6,542 bases of DNA from Acetatifactor sp. (GTDB lineage: Bacteria; Bacillota; Clostridia; Lachnospirales; Lachnospiraceae), in contig JAILPF010000358.1 in NCBI GenBank assembly GCA_024699575.1, positions 1 to 6,542 of the forward strand, in the 5' to 3' direction. The notes under the pieces were generated by a model, which was not told the DNA's origin, searched no databases, and saw only the letters and a program-made list of their open reading frames with translations. Within the stretch, counting starts at the first letter, position 1. Every line of letters begins with the position of its first letter. Shown here piece by piece: positions 1 through 5,050 of this stretch. Both the position numbers and the translations under genes were made by a program.

Positions 1-40
1 GAATCTGTAATTTGATATAACCTTCTACTTTCTTTGCCAT
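1..40 (-). CDS. rplK: 50S ribosomal protein L11, N-terminal fragment
   Basis: Only the first 13 codons lie in the window. They read MAKKVEGYIKLQI, the conserved start of bacterial L11, which binds the GTPase-associated region of 23S rRNA and takes part in factor binding and the stringent response. The ATG is at 38-40, with a strong Shine-Dalgarno (AAGGAGGT on the minus strand, 47-54) seven bases upstream. The gene follows nusG on the same strand, the usual bacterial order nusG-rplK-rplA. The rest lies beyond the left edge. Identity rests on this short but characteristic N-terminus plus gene order. Confidence 0.93.
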   Translation of the reverse strand, partial: MAKKVEGYIKLQI

Positions 41-91
41 TGTGGCACCTCCTTAAATGTGGTAAATCGGCGCAGGAAAACAGTAAATCTA

Positions 92-158
92 ACTATTCCC
101 GCTCCCACTCGGAATGAAGCCTTTCATTCCGTTCGTGTTGCCAGAGCAATTACGCTCT
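92..158 (-). promoter_or_regulatory. Candidate structured leader upstream of rplK
   Basis: The 156-bp gap between nusG and rplK is unusually long for this cluster and holds two inverted repeats. One has 8-bp arms (GGAATGAA at 111-118 with TTCATTCC at 123-130). The other has 5-bp arms (AGAGC at 143-147 with GCTCT at 154-158). On the mRNA strand the larger hairpin is followed by a purine-rich segment, GAGTGGGAGCGGGAATAG. In many bacteria L1 represses the rplK-rplA transcript by binding a leader that mimics its 23S rRNA site, so an L1 operator is a reasonable inference. I did not match it to a covariance model. There is no U-tract, so it is not an intrinsic terminator. A possible weak -35 (TTGATA, 191-196) lies further upstream, without a convincing -10. 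Confidence 0.4.
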
Positions 159-196
159 TTTATATTTTATCAGAATAAATTCTGAGAAAATATCAA

Positions 197-715
197 TTAA
201 AGTTTTCTGACCTCTGCAAAACTGATTTCAACAGGTGTCTCTCTGCCGAACAATTCTACATTGATGGTAGCTGTCTGTTTGTTGTAGTCCATCTTCTGAA
301 CCACGCCAACAGTATCCTTCCAGACACCGGCCACAACAGAAATGCTGTCTCCCTCAGCAAAGTCAACGGAAACATTCTCTGTTTTGATACCAAGTGGCTT
401 CATCTCAGCTTCTGTAAGAGGAACAGGTTTACTTCCCGGTCCAACGAATCCGGTCACACCACGGGTGTTGCGGACAACATACCAGGTGTCGTCATTCATC
501 TCCATATTGAGAAGCACATATCCGGGGAACATTTTCTTGGAAACGGTTTTTCTCACACCGTTCTTCAGCTCCACCTCATCCTGCATCGGGACTCTGACTT
601 CCAGAATCTGCTCTGCAAGGTGCTTATTGTTCTCGATTGTTTTCTCAATATTGGCTTTGACCTTGTTTTCATATCCTGAATAGGTATGAACTACATACCA
701 CTTTGCCTCTGCCAT
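197..715 (-). CDS. nusG: Transcription termination/antitermination factor NusG
   Basis: This 172-aa protein is of normal NusG length. Residues 4-110 form the NGN domain: WYVVHTYSGYE near the start, FPGYVLL at 63-69 and VRNTRGVTGFVG at 81-92, the surface that contacts the RNA polymerase clamp. Residues 118-172 form the KOW domain (GDSISVVAGVWKDTVGVV), ending in the typical RETPVEISFAEVRKL. NusG modulates RNA polymerase pausing; in other bacteria its KOW domain links polymerase to Rho or to the ribosome. The ATG at 713-715 is preceded by a purine-rich SD (GAGGGAG, 721-727). It starts 15 bp after secE ends, so the two are co-transcribed. The frame is intact and nothing is unusual. Confidence 0.97.
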   Translation of the reverse strand: MAEAKWYVVHTYSGYENKVKANIEKTIENNKHLAEQILEVRVPMQDEVELKNGVRKTVSKKMFPGYVLLNMEMNDDTWYVVRNTRGVTGFVGPGSKPVPLTEAEMKPLGIKTENVSVDFAEGDSISVVAGVWKDTVGVVQKMDYNKQTATINVELFGRETPVEISFAEVRKL

Positions 716-730
716 ACAATCTCCCTCACT

Positions 731-934
731 CTAAATTGATGTTAAGAAGTTTACGCCGAACTGAACGACATAATCGATCACAGCGATAATAACCCCTACA
801 ACTACAGAAATCGCAACAACCGCAATGGATTGTTTCAGTGTGGATTGTCTGTCAGGCCATGAAATTTTCTTAAACTCAGCCTTCACACCCTTGAAAAAGC
901 CGGGGCGCGCCTGCTTTTCTGTAGAGTCTCCCAT
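731..934 (-). CDS. secE: Preprotein translocase subunit SecE
   Basis: This 67-aa protein is of the short, single-spanning SecE type usual in Firmicutes. Residues 13-30 (FFKGVKAEFKKISWPDRQ) are the conserved amphipathic cytoplasmic helix. Residues 37-60 form one hydrophobic membrane segment. SecE clamps the two halves of SecY in the SecYEG channel and is essential for export and membrane insertion. The ATG at 932-934 has a GGAGG SD at 941-945 and lies 23 bp after the rpmG stop. The stop is 15 bp before nusG. The rpmG-secE-nusG order is a classic cluster and supports the call. Confidence 0.96.
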   Translation of the reverse strand: MGDSTEKQARPGFFKGVKAEFKKISWPDRQSTLKQSIAVVAISVVVGVIIAVIDYVVQFGVNFLTSI

Positions 935-957
935 TTTTGACCTCCAAAAGATTTAGC

Positions 958-1107
958 TTATTTGGTTTCTTTGTGCATTGTATGTGTTTTGCAGAATCTA
1001 CAATATTTCTTTGTTTCCATTCTATCAGGATGAGTCTTCTTATCCTTGGTAGTATTGTAGTTACGCTGCTTGCATTCTGTACATGCTAAAGTAATTTTTG
1101 TACGCAT
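958..1107 (-). CDS. rpmG: 50S ribosomal protein L33, zinc-binding form
   Basis: This short gene encodes 49 aa beginning [12 protein letters not shown] and ending MHKETK. Four cysteines at residues 9, 12, 36 and 39 form the two CxxC pairs of the zinc-ribbon (C+) type of L33. Zinc-free paralogs, which replace this form under zinc starvation in some bacteria, lack these residues. The protein belongs to the large ribosomal subunit near the E site. The ATG at 1105-1107 has a GGAGG SD (1115-1119) seven bases upstream. It is the first gene of the cluster, and its promoter is at 1202-1230. Length and cysteine pattern both fit the family. Confidence 0.96.
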   Translation of the reverse strand: MRTKITLACTECKQRNYNTTKDKKTHPDRMETKKYCRFCKTHTMHKETK

Positions 1108-1131
1108 TTGTCTACCTCCACGTTTTTTCCA

Positions 1132-1145
1132 GCTCCGGTCGGAGC
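1132..1145 (-). promoter_or_regulatory. Hairpin in the rpmG 5' leader
   Basis: A perfect inverted repeat, GCTCCG / CGGAGC with 2 bp between the arms (in practice a 5-bp stem with a 4-nt loop), lies 12 bp upstream of the rpmG Shine-Dalgarno within a leader of about 90 nt. It is not followed by a U-tract in the mRNA direction, so it is not a terminator. It could stabilise the 5' end or bind a regulator, but nothing in the sequence decides this. An 8-nt U run (A run at 1169-1176 on the plus strand) lies further upstream in the same leader. Confidence 0.35.
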
Positions 1146-1201
1146 ATTATTTCCTTATTTTTAAGCATAAAAAAAAGACCTAAATCTTATCTCGCTTGAC
1201 T

Positions 1202-1230
1202 AATATATCATACAATCCCGTATACGTCAA
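1202..1230 (-). promoter_or_regulatory. Promoter of the rpmG-secE-nusG cluster
   Basis: On the minus strand the -35 is TTGACG (1225-1230) and the -10 is TATATT (1202-1207), with exactly 17 bp between. This is close to the sigma-A consensus and suits a highly expressed ribosomal cluster. Transcription should begin near 1195, giving a leader of about 90 nt before rpmG. The spacer holds the 8-bp palindrome CGTATACG (1219-1226). No other promoter-like sequence of similar quality was seen before rpmG. Confidence 0.85.
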
Positions 1231-1244
1231 CAGTTTTTTGCCAA

Positions 1245-1304
1245 CTTCCGCAGGCGCGGGAGTTTCTTCCACGTTTGTGGGAGTTTCTCCCACGGGCGTG
1301 GGAG
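1245..1304. repeat. Array of three tandem hairpins, 21-bp period
   Basis: Three inverted repeats follow one another. Each has 7-bp arms and a 4-nt loop, and they are joined by TTT linkers (7+4+7+3 = 21). The arms are CTTCCGC/GCGGGAG (1245-1251, 1256-1262), CTTCCAC/GTGGGAG (1266-1272, 1277-1283) and CTCCCAC/GTGGGAG (1287-1293, 1298-1304). A G-C pair in the first is an A-T pair in the others, a compensatory change. The remaining T·G pairs are wobbles only in plus-strand RNA and become C·A mismatches in minus-strand RNA. An alternative register gives the perfect palindrome GTGGGAG-TTT-CTCCCAC at 1277-1293. The array starts 5 bp downstream of the minus-strand stop codon at 1309-1311 and ends 15 bp upstream of the rpmG -35. 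It could be an unusual terminator or insulator, or a dispersed intergenic repeat. No U-tract supports intrinsic termination. Confidence 0.85.
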
Positions 1305-1308
1305 TTTC

Positions 1309-3030
1309 TCACCTCGCATTTATTTTATATAAAAAGATTCTGTAATAGCTTTCCTGTGTTTCAAAGGGTTCTTCCCGCAAAAGTTCCAGCCCCTCTTCCT
1401 CAGCATTCAATATATATGCAGCCGAAAGAATATAATCACAACCCAGTTTCCCAAGTGCTGTCATGTCCAGCTTCAAATCCGAAAAATAAAAGCCGTTTTT
1501 CTGGATGGTAAAATATCCGGGCGTTTCTGATGAGAACAGATAGCAGCGATTTCCCCAATCATCAAAATACCGGCGCAGATACTCACTTCGATCCAGCTCC
1601 GGAGCAATCACCTTACGAAAAGCGTGTTTATACTCCAGACTGTAGTTATTGGAATATCCATCCACACAGTAAAAGCCGTGATACAATGCCGCTGCAGGAT
1701 CTATTCCCAAACTTGCCACCTTATAATCTTCTTTTTCCTGCCCCGTTGTTTCCTGTAAAAAGCTCTCCACTTGTTCCAAAACACCGTTTGCATAATAATC
1801 TCCATAGCAGATGTCCGAATACCCCGGTTGCAGAATTTGCCGGACACATGTCTTTTGCGGCATTCCTTTTAAGGTAAACAAACTCATAAAAACCAAGAGG
1901 AGTAGCCCAACTATATAGCCTAACCATTTCCTTCTACTATTTGCTGTCCATAAAATATCCAGACACAGCACAAGTTCTATCATCCACAGCGCAGGAGCCA
2001 TCCAAAGCAGCCGGCTGAATTGAAAGGAGCCGATTGTTCCCATCTTTTCCCGCATTTGAACAACAAATGCACTATCCCACAAAGCCGACAGCAGGCAGAT
2101 AACACTGATAGCACCCAGGATTTGCAATACCCATTTTGCTTTTTGAAGCATTTCGGCAGAACATTTTCTGCGAAGCAAAAAAACTACAACCAATATTATC
2201 AATACCAGCACCACAGTCCACTGATGATAGTCCTCGCTATGCTCAGCATTTTTCAAAAAATAATTTATAAAAGCTGAAAAAACATTGCTACTCTGGTTGA
2301 TATACTCCGATTTGTGTGATACAACAGCATTTCCGAATCCGAGCATCTGTCCTGCCAGACGACAGTTTTCTATCAGATAAAGCGCGGACATTTCCAAAAA
2401 GGCAAACAATATATTCTGATGTTCTCTTCCTTCTTTTTTAATAAGAAGAAGCGCGCTCCACATTGCCAGTGCGAGCACCCAGATATATCCGCACAAAACC
2501 AGTGACGACAGAGCTGTATAAATAAAGACATAGACAAAGCACGCCGCACTATGCTCCTTACGATACAGGCCATAAAAACTCAAGAATAGCAGTGGTATTC
2601 CGTACTGTGACAAACCATACACCGGAAGAAGTGCATAAAAAAGCCCCGCCGCAAGGCACAGAACCTTATTTCCGGTCAGTTTGTCCGCCACAAGAAACAT
2701 ACCTATATAAGCAACCATCTGTCCGACAGCCTGCATCATTATCAGTGCTGCAAAGGGAGGCAATACGCAAAACAAAAGTACCGCAAAAGGGGCCGGTGAA
2801 ATCAACGCTGTTTTCGAAGCACCATTCATAAATTCCGGCAGAATGTCCTCGCCGCTGAACAGATACTTTGCCTGATAAATATAAGTCAGCAAATCGCCGT
2901 CAAGCTGGTCATGATATGTGATAATAGCATTCTCACCCAACCACAAATATGGCAGATGCAAAATTGCAAGAATTACTAAACCGAAGAAAAAAAAATATTT
3001 TTTTGAATTTTTTTGAAAAGCTCTTTCCAT
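1309..3030 (-). CDS. Polytopic membrane protein, DUF6044/YkoS-like, putative GT-C-type enzyme
   Basis: This 573-aa protein has roughly eleven or twelve hydrophobic segments between residues 12 and 388, followed by a soluble C-terminal domain of about 185 residues, probably extracytoplasmic. Just after the first membrane segment is the acidic motif HDQLDGD (40-46). An acidic first outer loop is typical of GT-C glycosyltransferases, where it binds metal and the lipid-phosphate sugar donor. Residues 334-346 (GSFQFSRLLWMAP) and 451-470 (HGFYCVDGYSNNYSLEYKHA) recall the DUF6044 family, including Bacillus YkoS. This family match is from memory. Function is unproven; an envelope glycan role is inference. 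The ATG at 3028-3030 has a GGGAG SD (3037-3041). Codons 6-16 contain three homopolymer runs. The gene appears to be transcribed alone from a promoter near 3165-3194. Confidence 0.78.
   Translation of the reverse strand: MERAFQKNSKKYFFFFGLVILAILHLPYLWLGENAIITYHDQLDGDLLTYIYQAKYLFSGEDILPEFMNGASKTALISPAPFAVLLFCVLPPFAALIMMQAVGQMVAYIGMFLVADKLTGNKVLCLAAGLFYALLPVYGLSQYGIPLLFLSFYGLYRKEHSAACFVYVFIYTALSSLVLCGYIWVLALAMWSALLLIKKEGREHQNILFAFLEMSALYLIENCRLAGQMLGFGNAVVSHKSEYINQSSNVFSAFINYFLKNAEHSEDYHQWTVVLVLIILVVVFLLRRKCSAEMLQKAKWVLQILGAISVICLLSALWDSAFVVQMREKMGTIGSFQFSRLLWMAPALWMIELVLCLDILWTANSRRKWLGYIVGLLLLVFMSLFTLKGMPQKTCVRQILQPGYSDICYGDYYANGVLEQVESFLQETTGQEKEDYKVASLGIDPAAALYHGFYCVDGYSNNYSLEYKHAFRKVIAPELDRSEYLRRYFDDWGNRCYLFSSETPGYFTIQKNGFYFSDLKLDMTALGKLGCDYILSAAYILNAEEEGLELLREEPFETQESYYRIFLYKINAR
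2987..3014. repeat. Three homopolymer tracts at the 5' end of the membrane protein gene
   Basis: Within 28 bp the plus strand carries A9 (2987-2995), T7 (2998-3004) and T7 (3008-3014). They fall in codons 6-16 of the minus-strand gene and encode its QKNSKKYFFFF stretch. A one-base slip in any of them would shift the frame near the start and abolish the protein. Lys-rich then Phe-rich codons leading into a first membrane segment could also explain the tracts without selection for slippage. Confidence 0.7.
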
Positions 3031-3078
3031 TTGTAGCTCCCATTATGCCATTTTTTGTTGTATTTACGCCAAAAAAGC

Positions 3079-3107
3079 TTGTTTTTATTCGCTGAACATG
3101 CTATAAT
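3079..3107 (+). promoter_or_regulatory. Promoter of the FliD-like gene
   Basis: The -10 is a perfect TATAAT (3102-3107) with an extended TGC before it (3099-3101). A weak -35, TTGTTT (3079-3084), sits 17 bp upstream. An extended -10 often compensates for a poor -35. Transcription should begin near 3114, giving a leader of about 100 nt before the ATG at 3215. The promoter lies inside the 5' leader predicted for the divergent membrane protein gene. Confidence 0.7.
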
Positions 3108-3123
3108 GTAGGTATAAAAATAG

Positions 3124-3136
3124 GTGTATTATACAC
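3124..3136. promoter_or_regulatory. Palindrome between overlapping divergent promoters, candidate operator
   Basis: GTGTAT-T-ATACAC is a perfect 13-bp inverted repeat with 6-bp arms. It lies about 10 to 22 bp downstream of the predicted start of the plus-strand transcript and about the same distance downstream of the minus-strand start near 3158. A repressor bound here could block both transcripts. It contains a TATAAT on the minus strand, but with no usable -35, so an operator is preferred. The cognate regulator is unknown, and it differs from the palindrome in the regulator promoter at 5016-5031. Confidence 0.45.
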
Positions 3137-3164
3137 ATGTGGAACGGACTCCCGTGTCAGCTTG

Positions 3165-3194
3165 ATTATATCACAGCCTGTCACCATATTTCAA
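3165..3194 (-). promoter_or_regulatory. Predicted promoter of the membrane protein gene
   Basis: On the minus strand, TTGAAA (3189-3194) and TATAAT (3165-3170) are separated by 18 bp, with TGA immediately before the -10 giving an extended -10. The start would be near 3158, leaving a leader of about 128 nt to the ATG at 3030. This places the promoter within the leader of the FliD-like gene, so the two transcripts would overlap at their 5' ends. Closer to the ATG I saw only poor matches. Confidence 0.6.
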
Positions 3195-3200
3195 GGAAGA

Positions 3201-3207
3201 AAGGAGG
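3201..3207 (+). promoter_or_regulatory. Ribosome binding site fixing the FliD-like start
   Basis: AAGGAGG ends seven bases before the ATG at 3215-3217. An in-frame ATG at 3137 has only a weak AGGTG far upstream, and the extra 26 residues it would add do not resemble the rest of the protein. The start at 3215 is therefore chosen. Confidence 0.85.
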
Positions 3208-3214
3208 CGTGGCA

Positions 3215-4510
3215 ATGAGTGCTGTAATGAACACTATCTATAACAACTATTTATCTACATACGCACCGAAAAGTCTGACTCGGTACGACACTCACAAAAA
3301 GAGTGAACTTCGTAGCGTATACAACTCCATTGTCCAAATGAATAAAGAGTCTCCGTGGTATCTTCCCACTACGAATAAGACGACCCAACAATATGCTGTC
3401 GATATCAAAGAGAATGCCCGGGATTTACATAATACAATTGCTCAGCTCGGTGGTTTGGAAGACAGCGGTATCCTGACCAAGAGACGTGCTTCCTCCTCCA
3501 ATGAGAATATTGCCACCGCTACCTACGTTGGCCCGGAAAATACTGACGATGTTGTTCCACAATTTTCTCTGGAGGTTCAAAAGCTAGCTTCCGGGCAAGA
3601 AAATATGGGTCTGTTCTTGGCTGATGAAAAAGCAAATTTGCCGGAGGATACCTACTCATTTGACGTTGGCATCAATGGCATGAATTATGAATTCCAGTTT
3701 TCCATTGGCGAGGCGGAAACTAATCGTGATGTCCAGGAACGTTTGGTTCGATTGATTAACAATGCTAACATCGGGCTCAAAGCTTCTCTTTTAGAGGAAG
3801 ATTCCCATACATCCTTACGTCTCTCTTCTGAATCCTCCGGTCTTTCGGATGGAGAAGATTTGATTTTCAGCGTATCAGACGACCGCACCAGCAAGCGTTC
3901 CGGTGCCGTAGAGTATTTTGGTTTGGATTATGTAAGCAAAACACCTTCCAACGCAGAATTTCTGATTAATGGTGAGGAAGGATTCTCCAATACCAATCGC
4001 TTTACAGTTGGCAAGATGTTTGAAGTAGAGCTTCAGGGTATCAGCCCCGATGGGGAACCTGCCGAAATCGGTTTAAAACCGGATTTGGAATCTCTGACCG
4101 ATAACATAAAGCAGTTAATCGGAGGATACAACTCCTTTGTAAAAGCCGCCTCCGCTTATCTGGATTCGCAATCCAGGAGTCATCGGTTAGTTCAGGAAAT
4201 GAAAGGTATTGCCTCTCTGTATGAGCAATCCTTCTCCGCCATGGGCTTCCATATACAGGATGATGGGACTATGGATGTAGATGCCGCACAGCTATCTAAT
4301 GCAGCAGCTGGTTCCGAAGATTTATCAGAAACTTTTGGTTATGTCAAAGATTTTTCAAATATGCTGTTGCGCAAGAGCAACCAGGTATCCTTAAATCCAA
4401 TGAACTACGTGGACAAGGTTGTGGTTGCCTATAAGAATCCGGGACACAACTTCGTAAGTCCATATACATCGAGTGCCTATACTGGCATGATGTTCAATAG
4501 CTACTGTTAA
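3215..4510 (+). CDS. FliD-like (flagellar hook-associated protein 2-like) protein, orphan
   Basis: This protein is 431 aa from the ATG at 3215. Its middle and C-terminal parts follow the FliD pattern: a beta-rich segment with YSFDVGINGMNYEF (147-160), then INNANIGLKASLL (181-193), NAEFLINGEEGFSNTNRF (246-263), SLTDNIKQLIGGYNSF (293-308), and the signature GFHIQDDGTMDVDAAQL (344-360). FliD caps the flagellar filament and folds flagellin. Here no flagellar gene is nearby, and the N-terminus (about 1-100, with YDTHKKSELRSVYNSIV) and the C-terminus ending AYTGMMFNSYC are not typical of FliD. I see no signal peptide or membrane segment, so any export route is unclear. It may be a diverged adhesin or structural relative. 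The gene stands alone between its own promoter and a strong terminator. The fold call is fairly secure; the function is not. Confidence 0.75.
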   Translation: MSAVMNTIYNNYLSTYAPKSLTRYDTHKKSELRSVYNSIVQMNKESPWYLPTTNKTTQQYAVDIKENARDLHNTIAQLGGLEDSGILTKRRASSSNENIATATYVGPENTDDVVPQFSLEVQKLASGQENMGLFLADEKANLPEDTYSFDVGINGMNYEFQFSIGEAETNRDVQERLVRLINNANIGLKASLLEEDSHTSLRLSSESSGLSDGEDLIFSVSDDRTSKRSGAVEYFGLDYVSKTPSNAEFLINGEEGFSNTNRFTVGKMFEVELQGISPDGEPAEIGLKPDLESLTDNIKQLIGGYNSFVKAASAYLDSQSRSHRLVQEMKGIASLYEQSFSAMGFHIQDDGTMDVDAAQLSNAAAGSEDLSETFGYVKDFSNMLLRKSNQVSLNPMNYVDKVVVAYKNPGHNFVSPYTSSAYTGMMFNSYC

Positions 4511-4513
4511 ATG

Positions 4514-4565
4514 AAAAAAGAGTATTCGAAGTGGTCGAAGCGACCTCACCGAATACTCTTTTTTT
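4514..4565. terminator. Bidirectional intrinsic terminator
   Basis: AAAAAAGAGTATTCG (4514-4528) pairs perfectly with CGAATACTCTTTTTT (4550-4564), a 15-bp stem. An inner GGTCG/CGACC helix extends it towards an AAG loop. On the plus strand the stem ends in seven T (4559-4565). On the minus strand the A run becomes six T. It lies 3 bp after the FliD-like stop and 9 bp beyond the stop of the convergent regulator gene, and should terminate both. Confidence 0.95.
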
Positions 4566-4574
4566 ATTCATTCA

Positions 4575-4922
4575 TTATTTTGTCTTTTTCTTCGCTTTAT
4601 ATTTATCAATCTGAACAAAATCATCCATCAATTCCAGGATTCTGTCGCGACCGGTCTGATTCAGTCTTACGTAATATTGCATAACTCGATTCTCCAGAAG
4701 CTGTTCACCAAGAGTAGTGTCTCTCTCCAGGGAAGAGAAGTCAACCGGATTCAAGCTGAGCTTATCACACATCTTAATCACTGTTCCATATGCCATGCCC
4801 TCAATTCCTCTCTCAAGAGCGGTAACCAAGGTGCTGTAAGGAATTCCCATTTCCATTGCGAACTGACGCACACTGCGGTATTGTCTCAATATTTCTTTTT
4901 TCAAAATTTCTGCTTTCGTCAT
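4575..4922 (-). CDS. Small XRE-family helix-turn-helix regulator
   Basis: This 115-aa protein has an N-terminal Cro/C1-type DNA-binding domain. Residues 18-26 (VRQFAMEMG) and 29-38 (YSTLVTALER) fit helices 2 and 3, the latter being the recognition helix. CDKLSLNPVDF (52-62) closes the domain in the usual way. Residues 70-115 form a charged tail with a predicted helix (GRDRILELMDDFV) and a Lys-rich end (KAKKKTK). It is likely a transcriptional repressor. Its promoter contains a palindrome spanning the spacer and -10, which suggests autoregulation. The ATG at 4920-4922 has a modest SD (AGAGG) a little far upstream. It is convergent with the FliD-like gene and shares its terminator. Whether it controls any neighbour is unknown. 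Confidence 0.88.
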   Translation of the reverse strand: MTKAEILKKEILRQYRSVRQFAMEMGIPYSTLVTALERGIEGMAYGTVIKMCDKLSLNPVDFSSLERDTTLGEQLLENRVMQYYVRLNQTGRDRILELMDDFVQIDKYKAKKKTK

Positions 4923-5012
4923 TTCCTAACCTCTTTTCTACACCATCTAAACACACATCTCACACCCGACAGTGCAAAGGTGTAAAGACTAATGCTCCAA
5001 ACCCATACAGAT

Positions 5013-5041
5013 AATATACGATATTCCGTATGTTTTATCAA
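5013..5041 (-). promoter_or_regulatory. Promoter of the XRE regulator gene
   Basis: On the minus strand, TTGATA (5036-5041) and TATATT (5013-5018) are separated by exactly 17 bp. The start would be near 5006, with a leader of about 84 nt. The -35 begins 9 bp after the stop of the upstream epimerase-like gene, and no terminator lies between, so read-through from that gene could also reach the regulator. Confidence 0.75.
5016..5031. promoter_or_regulatory. Palindromic operator candidate for the XRE regulator
   Basis: ATACG-ATATTC-CGTAT is a perfect inverted repeat with 5-bp arms and a 6-bp centre. It overlaps the -10 and fills most of the promoter spacer. A dimeric regulator bound there would block RNA polymerase. 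Size and position fit XRE-family autorepression, but binding is inferred. Confidence 0.6.
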
Positions 5042-5050
5042 GTGTTATTT

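Noticed and set aside
170..185. TCAGAAT/ATTCTGA inverted repeat after nusG as a terminator
   Set aside because: The stem is short and AT-rich with almost no loop, and no proper U-tract follows in the transcript direction. The cluster probably reads on into rplK.
342..683. Plus-strand open frame opposite nusG
   Set aside because: It is a shadow of a fully conserved nusG and has no ribosome binding site.
1169..1176. Intrinsic terminator or attenuator in the rpmG leader (U8 run in the mRNA)
   Set aside because: The sequence before the U run forms at best a 4-bp stem, too weak for termination.
1196..1226. Plus-strand promoter back to back with the rpmG promoter
   Set aside because: TTGACT is followed only by poor -10 matches at unsuitable spacing (CGTATA at 17 bp, TATACG at 19 bp).
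1245..1315. CRISPR-like short repeats
   Set aside because: The repeats are directly tandem at 21 bp with only TTT and 4-nt loops between arms. There are no unique spacers and no cas genes.
1530..1877. Plus-strand open frames opposite the membrane protein gene (also 1275-1511, 2020-2277, 2592-2831)
   Set aside because: They have no Shine-Dalgarno or family features and are low-complexity antisense readings of a clear 573-aa membrane protein.
3137..3214. Longer start for the FliD-like protein at 3137
   Set aside because: It lacks a good Shine-Dalgarno, covers the 13-bp palindrome's edge and the opposing promoter, and a near-perfect AAGGAGG precedes the ATG at 3215.
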